From the NCBI GenBank assembly GCA_945888565.1, contig CAMDAL010000241.1:1-6491 (forward strand): a DNA stretch of 6,491 nucleotides. The letters are read 5' to 3'. The notes below the pieces were generated by a model. The model saw only the letters and a list, made by a program, of their open reading frames with translations, did not search any database and was not told the origin of the DNA. The stretch is from Devosia equisanguinis. GTDB lineage: Bacteria > Pseudomonadota > Alphaproteobacteria > Rhizobiales > Devosiaceae. Below are positions 1 through 6,344 of this stretch, one piece after another; position 1 is the first letter of the stretch; every line of letters starts with the position of its first letter. A program made the translations under genes and the position numbers.

Positions 1-2
1 GG

Positions 3-18
3 TTAATGACCCGTTAAC
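3..18 (+). promoter_or_regulatory. CtrA-type binding box upstream of fliO
   Basis: The bases read TTAA, seven spacer bases (tgacccg), then TTAAC, an exact match to the full CtrA consensus TTAA-N7-TTAAC of alphaproteobacteria. It also sits in a 6-bp inverted repeat, GGTTAA at 1-6 and TTAACC at 14-19. It lies about 135 bp upstream of fliO, and flagellar genes are classical CtrA targets (established in Caulobacter). A weak -10-like CATAAT lies at 56-61, further from the box than the usual -35 overlap. The box may therefore act at another start site, or also on a leftward gene outside the window. Confidence 0.7.
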
Positions 19-73
19 CATGCGGGGTTACCGGGAAGCTCCGCCTCGCATTTTACATAATCGGGGCGCATGG

Positions 74-90
74 TGGGTAAGAATTACCAC
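74..90 (+). repeat. short inverted repeat in the fliO leader
   Basis: GGTAA (76-80) and TTACC (84-88) pair across the loop GAA. With one bulged G the stem extends outward to GTG/CAC (residual 74-90 region). It lies in the untranslated leader between the CtrA box and the fliO start. It could be a small RNA hairpin or an operator, and no regulator can be named. Nothing else is evident in the 150-bp leader apart from the CtrA box and the fliO ribosome-binding site GGAG at 141-144. Confidence 0.3.
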
Positions 91-151
91 TGACTTCCGC
101 GCTCCAGGGCCACGGCGACACGGAACCTCGGCGACGAGTGGGAGATCCGGC

Positions 152-811
152 ATGCAATTTCTCTCCAGCCTGCTCGGCGGTTCGGGCGACACGCTCGTCA
201 CTTCGGCGCTGGCGCTCGGCGTGGTGCTGGTGCTGATCGTGCTCGGGCTGTGGGTGCTGAAGTTCTTCATGAAAGCCGGGACCGCGATGCGCTCGCAGGG
301 GCGGCGGGTGCAGATCGTCGAGCAGGTGCAGGTGGACGCCAAGCGGCAGCTGCTGGTCATCCGCCGCGACAATGTCGAGCACCTAGTGATGACCGGCGGG
401 CCGCAGGACGTGGTGATCGAGACCGGCATCGCGGTGGCCGACAAGCCCGCGCTGCCCTCGCGCCGGCAGCCGCCGCAGGATGTCGAGGAGCCGGCAAGAG
501 TGGCATCCGCTCCCGTCGCGGCAACGCCGGAGCCGCCACGCGCGACGGCGCTGCGGCCGCATATCGAGCGATTGCGCGATTTCGCCCGGCCCGCTGGCGG
601 CCGGCACTCGCCGTCGCTGCGGCATACCGGGTTGCTGCGTCCGGTCAGTGTCGGTGAACCGGCTGTGATCCCGATGACGACGATCGCTGGGGATAACTCC
701 GGCCGCGGCAAAGGCGACTCAGCTACAACCGGCCGTATCGACACCAACGGGCGGACGGCGCTTGGCGCTCAGGTTTCATTCGGCGAAGACGGGACGACCG
801 ACAACCGCTGA
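152..811 (+). CDS. fliO: FliO, flagellar type III export gate assembly protein
   Basis: The product is 219 residues long. FliO is a bitopic inner-membrane protein that helps FliP assemble into the export gate of the flagellar secretion apparatus. A short N-terminus is followed by one membrane segment (about residues 15-40, Leu/Val-rich). Next comes the conserved cytoplasmic FliO domain (about 48-95), with the family pattern RRVQIVEQ, a Lys-Arg-Gln-Leu-Leu-Val strand, then RRDNVEHLVMTGGP and a following VVIETGI. The remaining ~120 residues form a low-complexity, Pro/Arg/Gly-rich tail with no recognised domain. The start at ATG 152 is chosen because GGAG (141-144) precedes it by 7 nt and the hydrophobic segment begins soon after. 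An in-frame ATG at 20 would translate the leader just after the CtrA box. The gene is followed closely by fliP. The assignment is firm from domain pattern plus context. Confidence 0.9.
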   Translation: MQFLSSLLGGSGDTLVTSALALGVVLVLIVLGLWVLKFFMKAGTAMRSQGRRVQIVEQVQVDAKRQLLVIRRDNVEHLVMTGGPQDVVIETGIAVADKPALPSRRQPPQDVEEPARVASAPVAATPEPPRATALRPHIERLRDFARPAGGRHSPSLRHTGLLRPVSVGEPAVIPMTTIAGDNSGRGKGDSATTGRIDTNGRTALGAQVSFGEDGTTDNR

Positions 812-821
812 CCCGGCGGCC

Positions 822-827
822 GGAGGG
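822..827 (+). promoter_or_regulatory. ribosome-binding site that points to a CTG start for fliP
   Basis: GGAGGG lies 11-16 bp after the fliO stop and 6 nt before the in-frame CTG at 834. It is the best Shine-Dalgarno match near either candidate fliP start. TTG 762, inside the end of fliO, is preceded only by a weaker GGACGG. This site is the main reason for placing the fliP start at 834. Confidence 0.55.
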
Positions 828-833
828 TTACGC

Positions 834-1568
834 CTGCGACGCTGGCTGGCGCTAATCGGTTTCGCCGCCGCCTTCATCCTGCCGACCCTGGCGTTCGCCC
901 AGGACATCTCGGTCAATTTCGGCGACGACGCCACGATCACCGAACGGGCGGTGCAGCTCGTCGGGCTGATCACGCTGCTTTCGCTGGCGCCATCCGCGCT
1001 GGTGATGGTGACGAGCTTCACCCGCATCGTGGTGGTGCTCTCGCTGCTGCGGACCGCGATCGGCCTGCAGACGGCGCCGCCGAACTCGGTGATGGTCAGC
1101 CTCGCGCTGTTTCTCACCATCTTCGTGATGGGCCCTACCCTGCAGCAGAGCTACGACAACGGCATCGCGCCGCTGATCGCCGGGGAGATCGAGGTGCAGG
1201 AGGCGTTCGACCGCGGGTCGGAGCCGATCCACAACTTCATGGCGGCGAATGTGCGCGAGGAGGACGTGCGGCTGTTCTTCGAGATGTCGCAGACCGAACC
1301 GCCAGCGGATGCGAGCGCCATTCCGCTGCAGATCCTGGTGCCGGCGTTCATGATCTCCGAGCTGCGGCGCGCCTTCGAGATCGGCTTCCTGCTGTTCCTG
1401 CCCTTCGTCATCATCGACATGGTGGTTGCATCGGTGCTGATGTCGATGGGCATGATGATGCTGCCGCCAGTGGTGATCTCGCTGCCGTTTAAGCTGATCT
1501 TCTTCGTCTTGGTGGACGGCTGGCACCTGGTTGCGGGGTCGCTGATCCGGAGCTTCGTCAGCGTCTAG
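834..1568 (+). CDS. fliP: FliP, flagellar type III export gate subunit
   Basis: The product is 244 residues, close to the usual ~245 for FliP, which forms the FliP5-FliQ4-FliR1 export gate inside the basal-body MS ring. A cleavable signal peptide (RRW followed by a hydrophobic core, predicted cut after ...TLAFA near residue 22) fits known FliP processing. Hydrophobic membrane segments lie at about 39-62, 85-103, 181-212 and 217-238. Both family signatures are present: PAFMISELRRAFEIGF at about 170-185 and PFKLIFFVLVDGW at about 218-230. The N-terminal core also carries the typical SFTRIVVVLSLLR stretch. The frame has no ATG or GTG before the signal peptide. The start must be TTG 762 (268 residues, 50-bp overlap with fliO) or CTG 834 (22 nt after the fliO stop), and the latter fits length and ribosome-binding site better. 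fliQ and fliR do not follow. Identity is certain, the start less so. Confidence 0.95.
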   Translation: MRRWLALIGFAAAFILPTLAFAQDISVNFGDDATITERAVQLVGLITLLSLAPSALVMVTSFTRIVVVLSLLRTAIGLQTAPPNSVMVSLALFLTIFVMGPTLQQSYDNGIAPLIAGEIEVQEAFDRGSEPIHNFMAANVREEDVRLFFEMSQTEPPADASAIPLQILVPAFMISELRRAFEIGFLLFLPFVIIDMVVASVLMSMGMMMLPPVVISLPFKLIFFVLVDGWHLVAGSLIRSFVSV

Positions 1569-1691
1569 CGGAATTGGCCTGACTGACTCGAACTGCCACG
1601 CAGGGAGTCCGTACCGCCCCTCCACCAGCCTTCGGCTGGTCCCCCTCCCCCGCTTCGCGGTGGAGGACCACCGACCGTGTCGGCGCTTCGA
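1569..1691. other. convergent intergenic region between fliP and the AMIN/TPR gene
   Basis: This is the 123-bp gap between the fliP stop and the stop of the oppositely oriented large gene. About half is the structured repeat at 1616-1673. No tail of T residues of a classical intrinsic terminator follows the hairpins on either strand. The repeat hairpins are nevertheless the only candidates for ending or protecting both transcripts. Two GANTC sites (1585-1589, 1605-1609), the CcrM methylation motif, occur here, but their spacing is not beyond chance. Confidence 0.6.
1616..1673 (+). repeat. structured dispersed repeat, copy 1 (two-hairpin palindromic element)
   Basis: This 58-bp element aligns with the copy at 5260-5316, with long identical blocks including a 14-base run TCCCCCTCCCCCGC and a 17-base run GCGGTGGAGGACCACCG. 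It contains two hairpins. The first is ACCAGCC/GGCTGGT around TTC (1624-1640). The second is a longer stem CCTCC-C-CCGC/GCGG-T-GGAGG around TTC (about 1644-1666) with one mismatch. It lies 47 bp after the fliP stop and 18 bp after the stop of the convergent gene, so it can fold at the 3' end of both mRNAs. This resembles REP/RIME-type intergenic palindromes of alphaproteobacteria. The function is inferred. Confidence 0.75.
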
Positions 1692-4600
1692 TCAGGCGGC
1701 GTTGGGGAGCTTGGGGGCGTTGGGGACGACCGAGTCCTGGCTGGCGTAGAGGTCGCGGTAGGAGGCGAGGAAGGCGTCGAGGGAATCGAGGCCGGCGACC
1801 TGCTGGGCGACCTTCTTGAACTCGGCGCTGGTGGGCGCGACTTCCTGCGTCACGTAGTCGAACAATGGCCACTCGGCCGACTGGGCCATCTCGCCGGAAA
1901 ACTTCGAGCGCAACCGCGAGACGCCGAGCTTGTCGCCGGCGAGCACGTAGCCGACCGCCGCCTTGACGACGTTGAGCCGCGAGGCCTGGGTCATCTGCGG
2001 GGTGCTGCCGTCGGGGCTGTACATGACTTCAATCAGGTCGGCGGCGCGGCTGTAGTTCTTCGCCTTCCAGTAGCCATCAACGCGCAGCAGATCGGCGTCA
2101 CGGCCCTCGAGACGGGAGATGAGGTCGACGGCGAGGTCCTGCCGGCCCGAGTCGATGAGCGCACGGGCCTCGAGGACGCGGCGCTGGCGTTCAAGCTGCG
2201 GGGGCAGTTCGGCCATACGGGTATCGTTGATGGCGCGCAGCGCGCCGACGGGGTCGCGGTTCGCGATGCGGATCATGGCGAGGTCGGCCGCCACCTGGGC
2301 GCGGGCGATACCGGACAGGCGGCTGTTGATCTGGTACTCGAGCAGATCGCCGGCCTGGGCCAGCAGGTCGACCTTGACGAGGCGGCGTGCCAGGTTGCGG
2401 ATCATCTCGTCGCCGCGGGTGCCCGGCGGGGTCAGCTGGCGGAAATCGTAGTAGAGCGACAGGGCATCAAGGTCGCCCAAGGCGTCGGCGCCACCATTGA
2501 GGTAGAGGTGCTCGAAGGTCTTTTGGGCGTCGCCGATCAGCTCGGAGATTGGCTGGCTGTCAGGGAAGAGAGCGGCGGCCTCACGCACGGTCTCGAAACC
2601 GGCGCGGTAGTCGCTGTTGGCGAAGTAGAGTTCGGCCAACAGCTTGTCCATGTCGGCTTCGAGCTTGCCGCCACGCCAGAGCAGCGCCTCAGCAGCCAGC
2701 GTCTCGGTGGCCTTCTTGAGATCGATGCGGCCGTCCTTCTGCAGCAGGAGCAGGGTACGGTAGACCGCTTCGGCGCGCGTCGGACGGACGTCGGCGGCTA
2801 TGACCTGGCCGTAGGTGTCGAGCGCCTCCTGGACGTGGTCCTCCAGCTCGGCAATGCGGCCCTGCATCAGCTGATACATGCTGACTTCCTCGGGCACGAG
2901 CTTGGGAAACTCAAGCTTGCCGATCAAGCGAAGGGCAAGCGGCGTGTCGCGCGTTTCGACCGCCGAACGCAGCGCGGCGAAAAGGAAATTGTTGCGCACC
3001 CAGAGCGAATAGGACGGATAGACACCCTCGGCCGCGATGGCATCGAGACGCGAGCCCTTGAAGTCGCCGGCGTCCGAGCGGGCGATGGTCCGCCACATCA
3101 GGGCGTCGGACTCTTCGCCAAAGGTGCCGCCGTTGAGCACGGACAGCGCATCGGAGGCGCGCCCGGACAGGGTATCGGCGATCGCCTTGCTGAGCCGCAG
3201 ATTCTTGCGCAGATCTTCGTTGGAGAGCTCCTTGTCGAGTACGCCGAGAACGCCGAGCGCTTCGAACGAGAGCTGGTTGGCAAGGTAGAACTGAGCGAGA
3301 TCGAGCCGGGCGACGTCGCGCAGGCGGCCTTCGGTCGAGGCGGCGCGAACCATCATCTCCTGCTCACGAGCCACCAGTTCTGACGGATCGTCTTCGCGCC
3401 AGACCTCGAGGTCGAGATAGGAGTCGCGGAATTCGGGTGCATTGCCGGCATCGAGCACGCGGCTAGCCTCGACCGCCGACAGGGTCAGGCCGCCGCCAGC
3501 CGTGATCAGCACGCCCTCCTCCTCGACAGCTACATCGAGCGTGGTGTTGTGCGGCTCGATGACGAGGCCGTGGGCGGACTTCAGTGCGGCGAAATCGACG
3601 TAGCGCAAGTCGCGGGCGAGACCGCGCGCGGGTGGCAGCACGGTGACGACACGGAGCGTGTCGCCGACGATCGGATCGCGCAGCACATGTACCTTGCCGG
3701 GATTCTTGATGTCGGCGGCCATCTCGAACAGCCCGTCCTGGTCGCGATGGCGGCTCAGGGTGATGGGCTCGGTAGCATTGAGGAGCACGTCGCCGAGCGA
3801 CAGCACCCACGAGCGCCCCTCCGAGCCGAGCGTGGCGAGCCGGTCGACGCTGAGATCGATGCGGACCACCTTGGTGGTGCCGGCAGCCACAACCTCGACA
3901 TTGTCGGCTATGGCCGACATGGCATCAGCGGGAGACGGCGGCAGCACGTCCTGGCCGCTGTCGAACACCATCCAGACCGTGTCGCCGCGGCGGAAGACAG
4001 CGGCCGCGGTGTCATCCTCGAACGGGAAGGTGACGCGGATGGTGCCGCCGAGATTGGTGACGTGCGGCGTGACCGGGCCTCCCGCCGAGTGGACGTCGGT
4101 CTCCTCGTCCTGAACCTGCATGCCGAGGCGGGCTGCCTTGCGGCGCGCCTCTTCCTCGGCGGCAGCTTCGGCCTGGGCTTTGGCCTGCTTCTGGGCCTCT
4201 TCGGCCGCCAGTGCCGCCTCCAGCCCTTCCTTTGCAGAGAGGTCGATATCGACGACGAACTGGCGTGGAGTGAGCTGGTAGAAGCGCGGCGTCACGCCGT
4301 CGGCGACGGTGAAGGCGACGCGGGAGCCCAGGGCGCTGACCGAGTTGGTGGCGCCCTTGAATTCCTTGGGCAGGTCGGCCTTGAGGGCGTAGAGATCGAT
4401 CGGTACCGGCCAGTCGAAATCGAGCGTGCCGGCAGCGCCACGGAAGGCGAACTTCGCCTCGGTATCGACGCTCCAGTCGAACTGCAGGCGCAGGAAGGTC
4501 GGGTTGCGGCCGAGACGGACAGTGGCGACCGGTTGCACGCGCCTGGCTTCATCCGCCTTGCGCTGGGCTTCGGCGAGTTCGGCGGCCTTCTTGGCGCGAT

Positions 4601-5063
4601 CGGCGAGCCGCGCCACGATTTCAGGCGGCAAGGATGGCGGCAGGCCCTGCCAGTTGAGCGGCATCAGGTCGATGAAGAGCTTCTCGCCCGCTTCCATACG
4701 GTTAAGGTTGAAGCTGGTGCGGAGGCCGATGCGGATCCCCCTGCCGTCCGGGTCGGCACGGGCAACTGTGGCATAGCCCGACATGACCACTGCGATATCG
4801 GGCAGGACGACGGAGATCGGCGAGGTGAACTCGATGGCGAGCACGCCGTTGTCGTACTTCACCCGGTATGGCGGGAGGTCGAGACGATCGGGGAAATCGA
4901 TCACCAGCCGGCCGAAGCCTGCTTCCTGCGTCGCGATGATCTGGGCCTTGTCGGCGGCATGCACCAGCGCCGGCCACATGACGACGAGCATGGCAAGCAG
5001 GGGCGCAAGGATGCGCCATGGAGACCGGTGGGCCCCGCTCTTCGCTGCGTTCTGCGCCTTCAT
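1692..5063 (-). CDS. large exported protein with AMIN-like modules and TPR-like solenoid
   Basis: The product is about 1123 residues and I cannot assign it to a named gene. From the N-terminus it has a signal peptide (basic start, core ILAPLLAMLVVMWPALVHA, cut near residue 36). A beta-rich AMIN-like module follows (about 39-137, with GRLVIDFPDR and a KLFIDL strand near its end), then a charged helix (147-178). A second module (about 180-280, RLQFDW and FVVDIDL strands) leads to a Glu/Ala/Lys/Gln-rich coiled-coil stretch (281-314). A third module (about 334-427, VWMVFD and VVRIDL) and further beta-rich sequence run to about 530. From about 575 to the end the protein is all-helical in irregular ~34-residue TPR-like pairs. 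A periplasmic scaffold is the likely role; AMIN domains bind peptidoglycan or secretins in other proteins (family knowledge). The ATG at 5061-5063 is preferred over the upstream ATG at 5100-5102. The latter falls inside the predicted -10 element and adds 13 residues before the signal peptide. Neither has a strong ribosome-binding site. It lies downstream of a MotE-like gene on the same strand, 288 bp apart, and converges on fliP. Confidence 0.8.
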   Translation of the reverse strand: MKAQNAAKSGAHRSPWRILAPLLAMLVVMWPALVHAADKAQIIATQEAGFGRLVIDFPDRLDLPPYRVKYDNGVLAIEFTSPISVVLPDIAVVMSGYATVARADPDGRGIRIGLRTSFNLNRMEAGEKLFIDLMPLNWQGLPPSLPPEIVARLADRAKKAAELAEAQRKADEARRVQPVATVRLGRNPTFLRLQFDWSVDTEAKFAFRGAAGTLDFDWPVPIDLYALKADLPKEFKGATNSVSALGSRVAFTVADGVTPRFYQLTPRQFVVDIDLSAKEGLEAALAAEEAQKQAKAQAEAAAEEEARRKAARLGMQVQDEETDVHSAGGPVTPHVTNLGGTIRVTFPFEDDTAAAVFRRGDTVWMVFDSGQDVLPPSPADAMSAIADNVEVVAAGTTKVVRIDLSVDRLATLGSEGRSWVLSLGDVLLNATEPITLSRHRDQDGLFEMAADIKNPGKVHVLRDPIVGDTLRVVTVLPPARGLARDLRYVDFAALKSAHGLVIEPHNTTLDVAVEEEGVLITAGGGLTLSAVEASRVLDAGNAPEFRDSYLDLEVWREDDPSELVAREQEMMVRAASTEGRLRDVARLDLAQFYLANQLSFEALGVLGVLDKELSNEDLRKNLRLSKAIADTLSGRASDALSVLNGGTFGEESDALMWRTIARSDAGDFKGSRLDAIAAEGVYPSYSLWVRNNFLFAALRSAVETRDTPLALRLIGKLEFPKLVPEEVSMYQLMQGRIAELEDHVQEALDTYGQVIAADVRPTRAEAVYRTLLLLQKDGRIDLKKATETLAAEALLWRGGKLEADMDKLLAELYFANSDYRAGFETVREAAALFPDSQPISELIGDAQKTFEHLYLNGGADALGDLDALSLYYDFRQLTPPGTRGDEMIRNLARRLVKVDLLAQAGDLLEYQINSRLSGIARAQVAADLAMIRIANRDPVGALRAINDTRMAELPPQLERQRRVLEARALIDSGRQDLAVDLISRLEGRDADLLRVDGYWKAKNYSRAADLIEVMYSPDGSTPQMTQASRLNVVKAAVGYVLAGDKLGVSRLRSKFSGEMAQSAEWPLFDYVTQEVAPTSAEFKKVAQQVAGLDSLDAFLASYRDLYASQDSVVPNAPKLPNAA

Positions 5064-5090
5064 ACCGGCTTCTGCCGCCCCGTAGCTGTA

Positions 5091-5130
5091 GCGAGGGAGC
5101 ATAGAAAGCCGGGCTTAACGGCGGACTAAG
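5091..5130 (-). promoter_or_regulatory. predicted CtrA-type promoter of the AMIN/TPR gene
   Basis: Read on the minus strand, TTAG (5129-5126), seven bases, then TTAA (5118-5115) match the CtrA core TTAA-N7-TTAA at seven of eight positions. A -10-like TATGCT follows at 5103-5098. Seventeen bases upstream of it the -35 position (5126-5121) falls inside the box, the arrangement known for CtrA-activated promoters. A transcript starting near 5091 would leave about 28 nt of leader before the ATG at 5063, which supports that start. The assignment is inferred from pattern and spacing. Confidence 0.5.
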
Positions 5131-5136
5131 AGGCCA

Positions 5137-5148
5137 GCGCAATTGCGC
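5137..5148. repeat. 12-bp perfect palindrome upstream of the AMIN/TPR promoter
   Basis: GCGCAATTGCGC is a perfect palindrome, 7 bp upstream of the CtrA-like box. Its position and symmetry suit a binding site for a dimeric regulator, but short GC-rich palindromes also arise by chance and no regulator is recognisable. Confidence 0.3.
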
Positions 5149-5259
5149 GCAATGATTGAGCTATCTTCCGGCGGCGCATTGGCAACGCTGCGCGCCGGCG
5201 CCCCTCGTCCGCCCAGTCCGAAGGTCATTGTCGAAGTTACAGAGTCGAGTGTTCGGGCC

Positions 5260-5316
5260 GCCCTTCCACCACGCTTCGCGTGCTCCCCCTCCCCCGCAAG
5301 CGGTGGAGGACCACCG
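5260..5316 (+). repeat. structured dispersed repeat, copy 2 (two-hairpin palindromic element)
   Basis: This 57-bp second copy is in the same orientation as the one at 1616-1673. The first hairpin is CACGC/GCGTG around TTC (5270-5282). Relative to copy 1, two G/C positions in one arm are swapped together with their partners in the other arm, so pairing is kept. The second hairpin keeps its stem but has loop AA instead of TTC. It lies 35 bp beyond the stop of the MotE-like gene and upstream of the AMIN/TPR promoter. It could therefore end or stabilise the motE transcript. The remaining intergenic sequence on both sides (5131-5259 and 5317-5351) shows no gene. Confidence 0.75.
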
Positions 5317-5351
5317 GCGGCCGGCGCGCGGGGCCGCGGTGCTGATCGTAG

Positions 5352-6344
5352 CTACTGGCCGACGATTTGCGGGAGGTTGGTGAGGTCCTGGTCGGTGGTG
5401 GCGGCGAGCGCTGCGGGAGGGGTATTGGCGGCGGCAATGCCGTCGGTCAGCGCCTTGGCCTTGAGCGGGTCCATGCGGGCGAGGATCGGCGCCATCTTGC
5501 GCGGATTCATCGCCTTGGTGACGCCCAGCAGCACGGGCATGTCGAGCTCGTTGAAGATCACCGCGGCGTCCTTGGGCTTCATGTTCTCATACATGGCGAC
5601 AAGGCTGACGAACTGCTGCTCCTCGGCCATCTTGTTGTCGTCGACCAGCTTGCCGATGCGCTCTTCGAGGGCCCTGAGTTCGGCAGTCCGCTCGGCAATG
5701 CGCTGCTCGGCGGCATCCATCAGCGTCAGGCGCATGTCGAGCTCCTTCTCGCGCTGGTCGAGCTCGGTGCGGCGTTCCGCGAGACGCTCGTTGATGGCGG
5801 TTTCGCTCGATGTATCCTCGATCGTATCGGCCAGCGGCACCATGGTGCCGGTCGCCGGGTCCTTGATCAGCGGCAGGGCATCGCCGTATTCGTTGACGCC
5901 GGCATCGGGGAGGCAGGGGCCTTCGATGGGGGCTGCTTCGCCGCCGCCGTGACCGTCGTCCGTCGCTTCAGCCGCCGCGTCCGATGGCGGACAGGCCGCT
6001 GCGGATACGTCGACGTCGGATGGTCCGACCTCGGGCGTCTCCGAGCCGTGGCCCCCCTCTTCCGATGCCCCCCCGTGGCCGCCTTCGTCCGCCGCCTCGG
6101 AAGGAAACTCCATGGTCACCGCAGGATCCTCGAGAGTGGGATCCTGATCGAGCATATCAACACCGGTGCTGGCCACGTCGGAGGGTTCCCCCGATGTCTC
6201 GCCGCCGCCTCCTGCTGCCTGGACCACAGTGGTACCGATCAGCGAGTAGCCGCCTTCCGTGACCAGGCCGATGCCCTTGAACAGCAGCAGGGCGGCCGTT
6301 GCAGCGATGACGATCGGGAGCAGCCGCGGCGGGGCAAGCTTCAT
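5352..6344 (-). CDS. motE: MotE-like protein with C-terminal MgtE_N/FliG-like domain
   Basis: The product is 330 residues. An N-terminal signal anchor (about residues 7-40) is followed by an acidic, Gly/Ser/Ala-rich linker (about 43-165). The linker has three His residues in Gly-His-Gly settings (90, 100, 132) and two Cys (118, 144). A charged coiled coil (about 184-240) leads to a compact helical domain (about 241-305, core MYENMKPKDAAVIFNEL and then MNPRKMAPILARMDP) of the MgtE intracellular N-domain type. This layout is that of the MotE family. In Sinorhizobium meliloti MotE is a periplasmic chaperone for the motor protein MotC (established knowledge). Here the partner is unknown; the large exported protein downstream is a candidate by position. 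The start has a good ribosome-binding site (GGGGGA at 6358-6353, 8 nt away) and overlaps the previous stop by ATGA, so translation is probably coupled. It is not a magnesium transporter, because the transporter's CBS and membrane domains are missing. Confidence 0.8.
   Translation of the reverse strand: MKLAPPRLLPIVIAATAALLLFKGIGLVTEGGYSLIGTTVVQAAGGGGETSGEPSDVASTGVDMLDQDPTLEDPAVTMEFPSEAADEGGHGGASEEGGHGSETPEVGPSDVDVSAAACPPSDAAAEATDDGHGGGEAAPIEGPCLPDAGVNEYGDALPLIKDPATGTMVPLADTIEDTSSETAINERLAERRTELDQREKELDMRLTLMDAAEQRIAERTAELRALEERIGKLVDDNKMAEEQQFVSLVAMYENMKPKDAAVIFNELDMPVLLGVTKAMNPRKMAPILARMDPLKAKALTDGIAAANTPPAALAATTDQDLTNLPQIVGQ

Noticed and set aside
20..151. Upstream in-frame ATG that would extend FliO by 44 residues
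   Set aside because: The extension is basic and low in conserved features, starts directly after the CtrA box, and has no ribosome-binding site. ATG 152 has one and precedes the membrane segment closely.
600..811. Possible frameshift in the poorly conserved tail of FliO
   Set aside because: Codon third-position bias stays in the same frame up to the stop and the tail of FliO is variable in the family, so an intact gene is the simpler reading.
1585..1609. Two GANTC sites (CcrM methylation motif) close together after fliP
   Set aside because: Further GANTC sites occur inside genes of the window, and two within 25 bp is not strong evidence of a regulatory cluster.
1677..3383. Long plus-strand open frame of 568 codons opposite the AMIN/TPR gene
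   Set aside because: It lies antisense to a gene with a signal peptide and coherent domain structure. Its translation is Gly/Val/Asp/Arg-rich without domains, as expected from GC-rich third positions read on the other strand.
3549..5129. Plus-strand open frame of 526 codons opposite the N-terminal half of the large gene
   Set aside because: Same antisense artefact: no recognisable motif, biased composition, and it runs through the predicted promoter of the real gene.
1616..5316. CRISPR or insertion-sequence ends
   Set aside because: There are only two copies, 3.6 kb apart, in direct orientation, with no spacers, no transposase and no target-site duplication visible. A dispersed hairpin repeat explains them better.
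5352..6344. Magnesium transporter MgtE
   Set aside because: Only the N-terminal-type helical domain is present, at the C-terminus of an anchored coiled-coil protein. CBS domains and the five-helix channel are absent.
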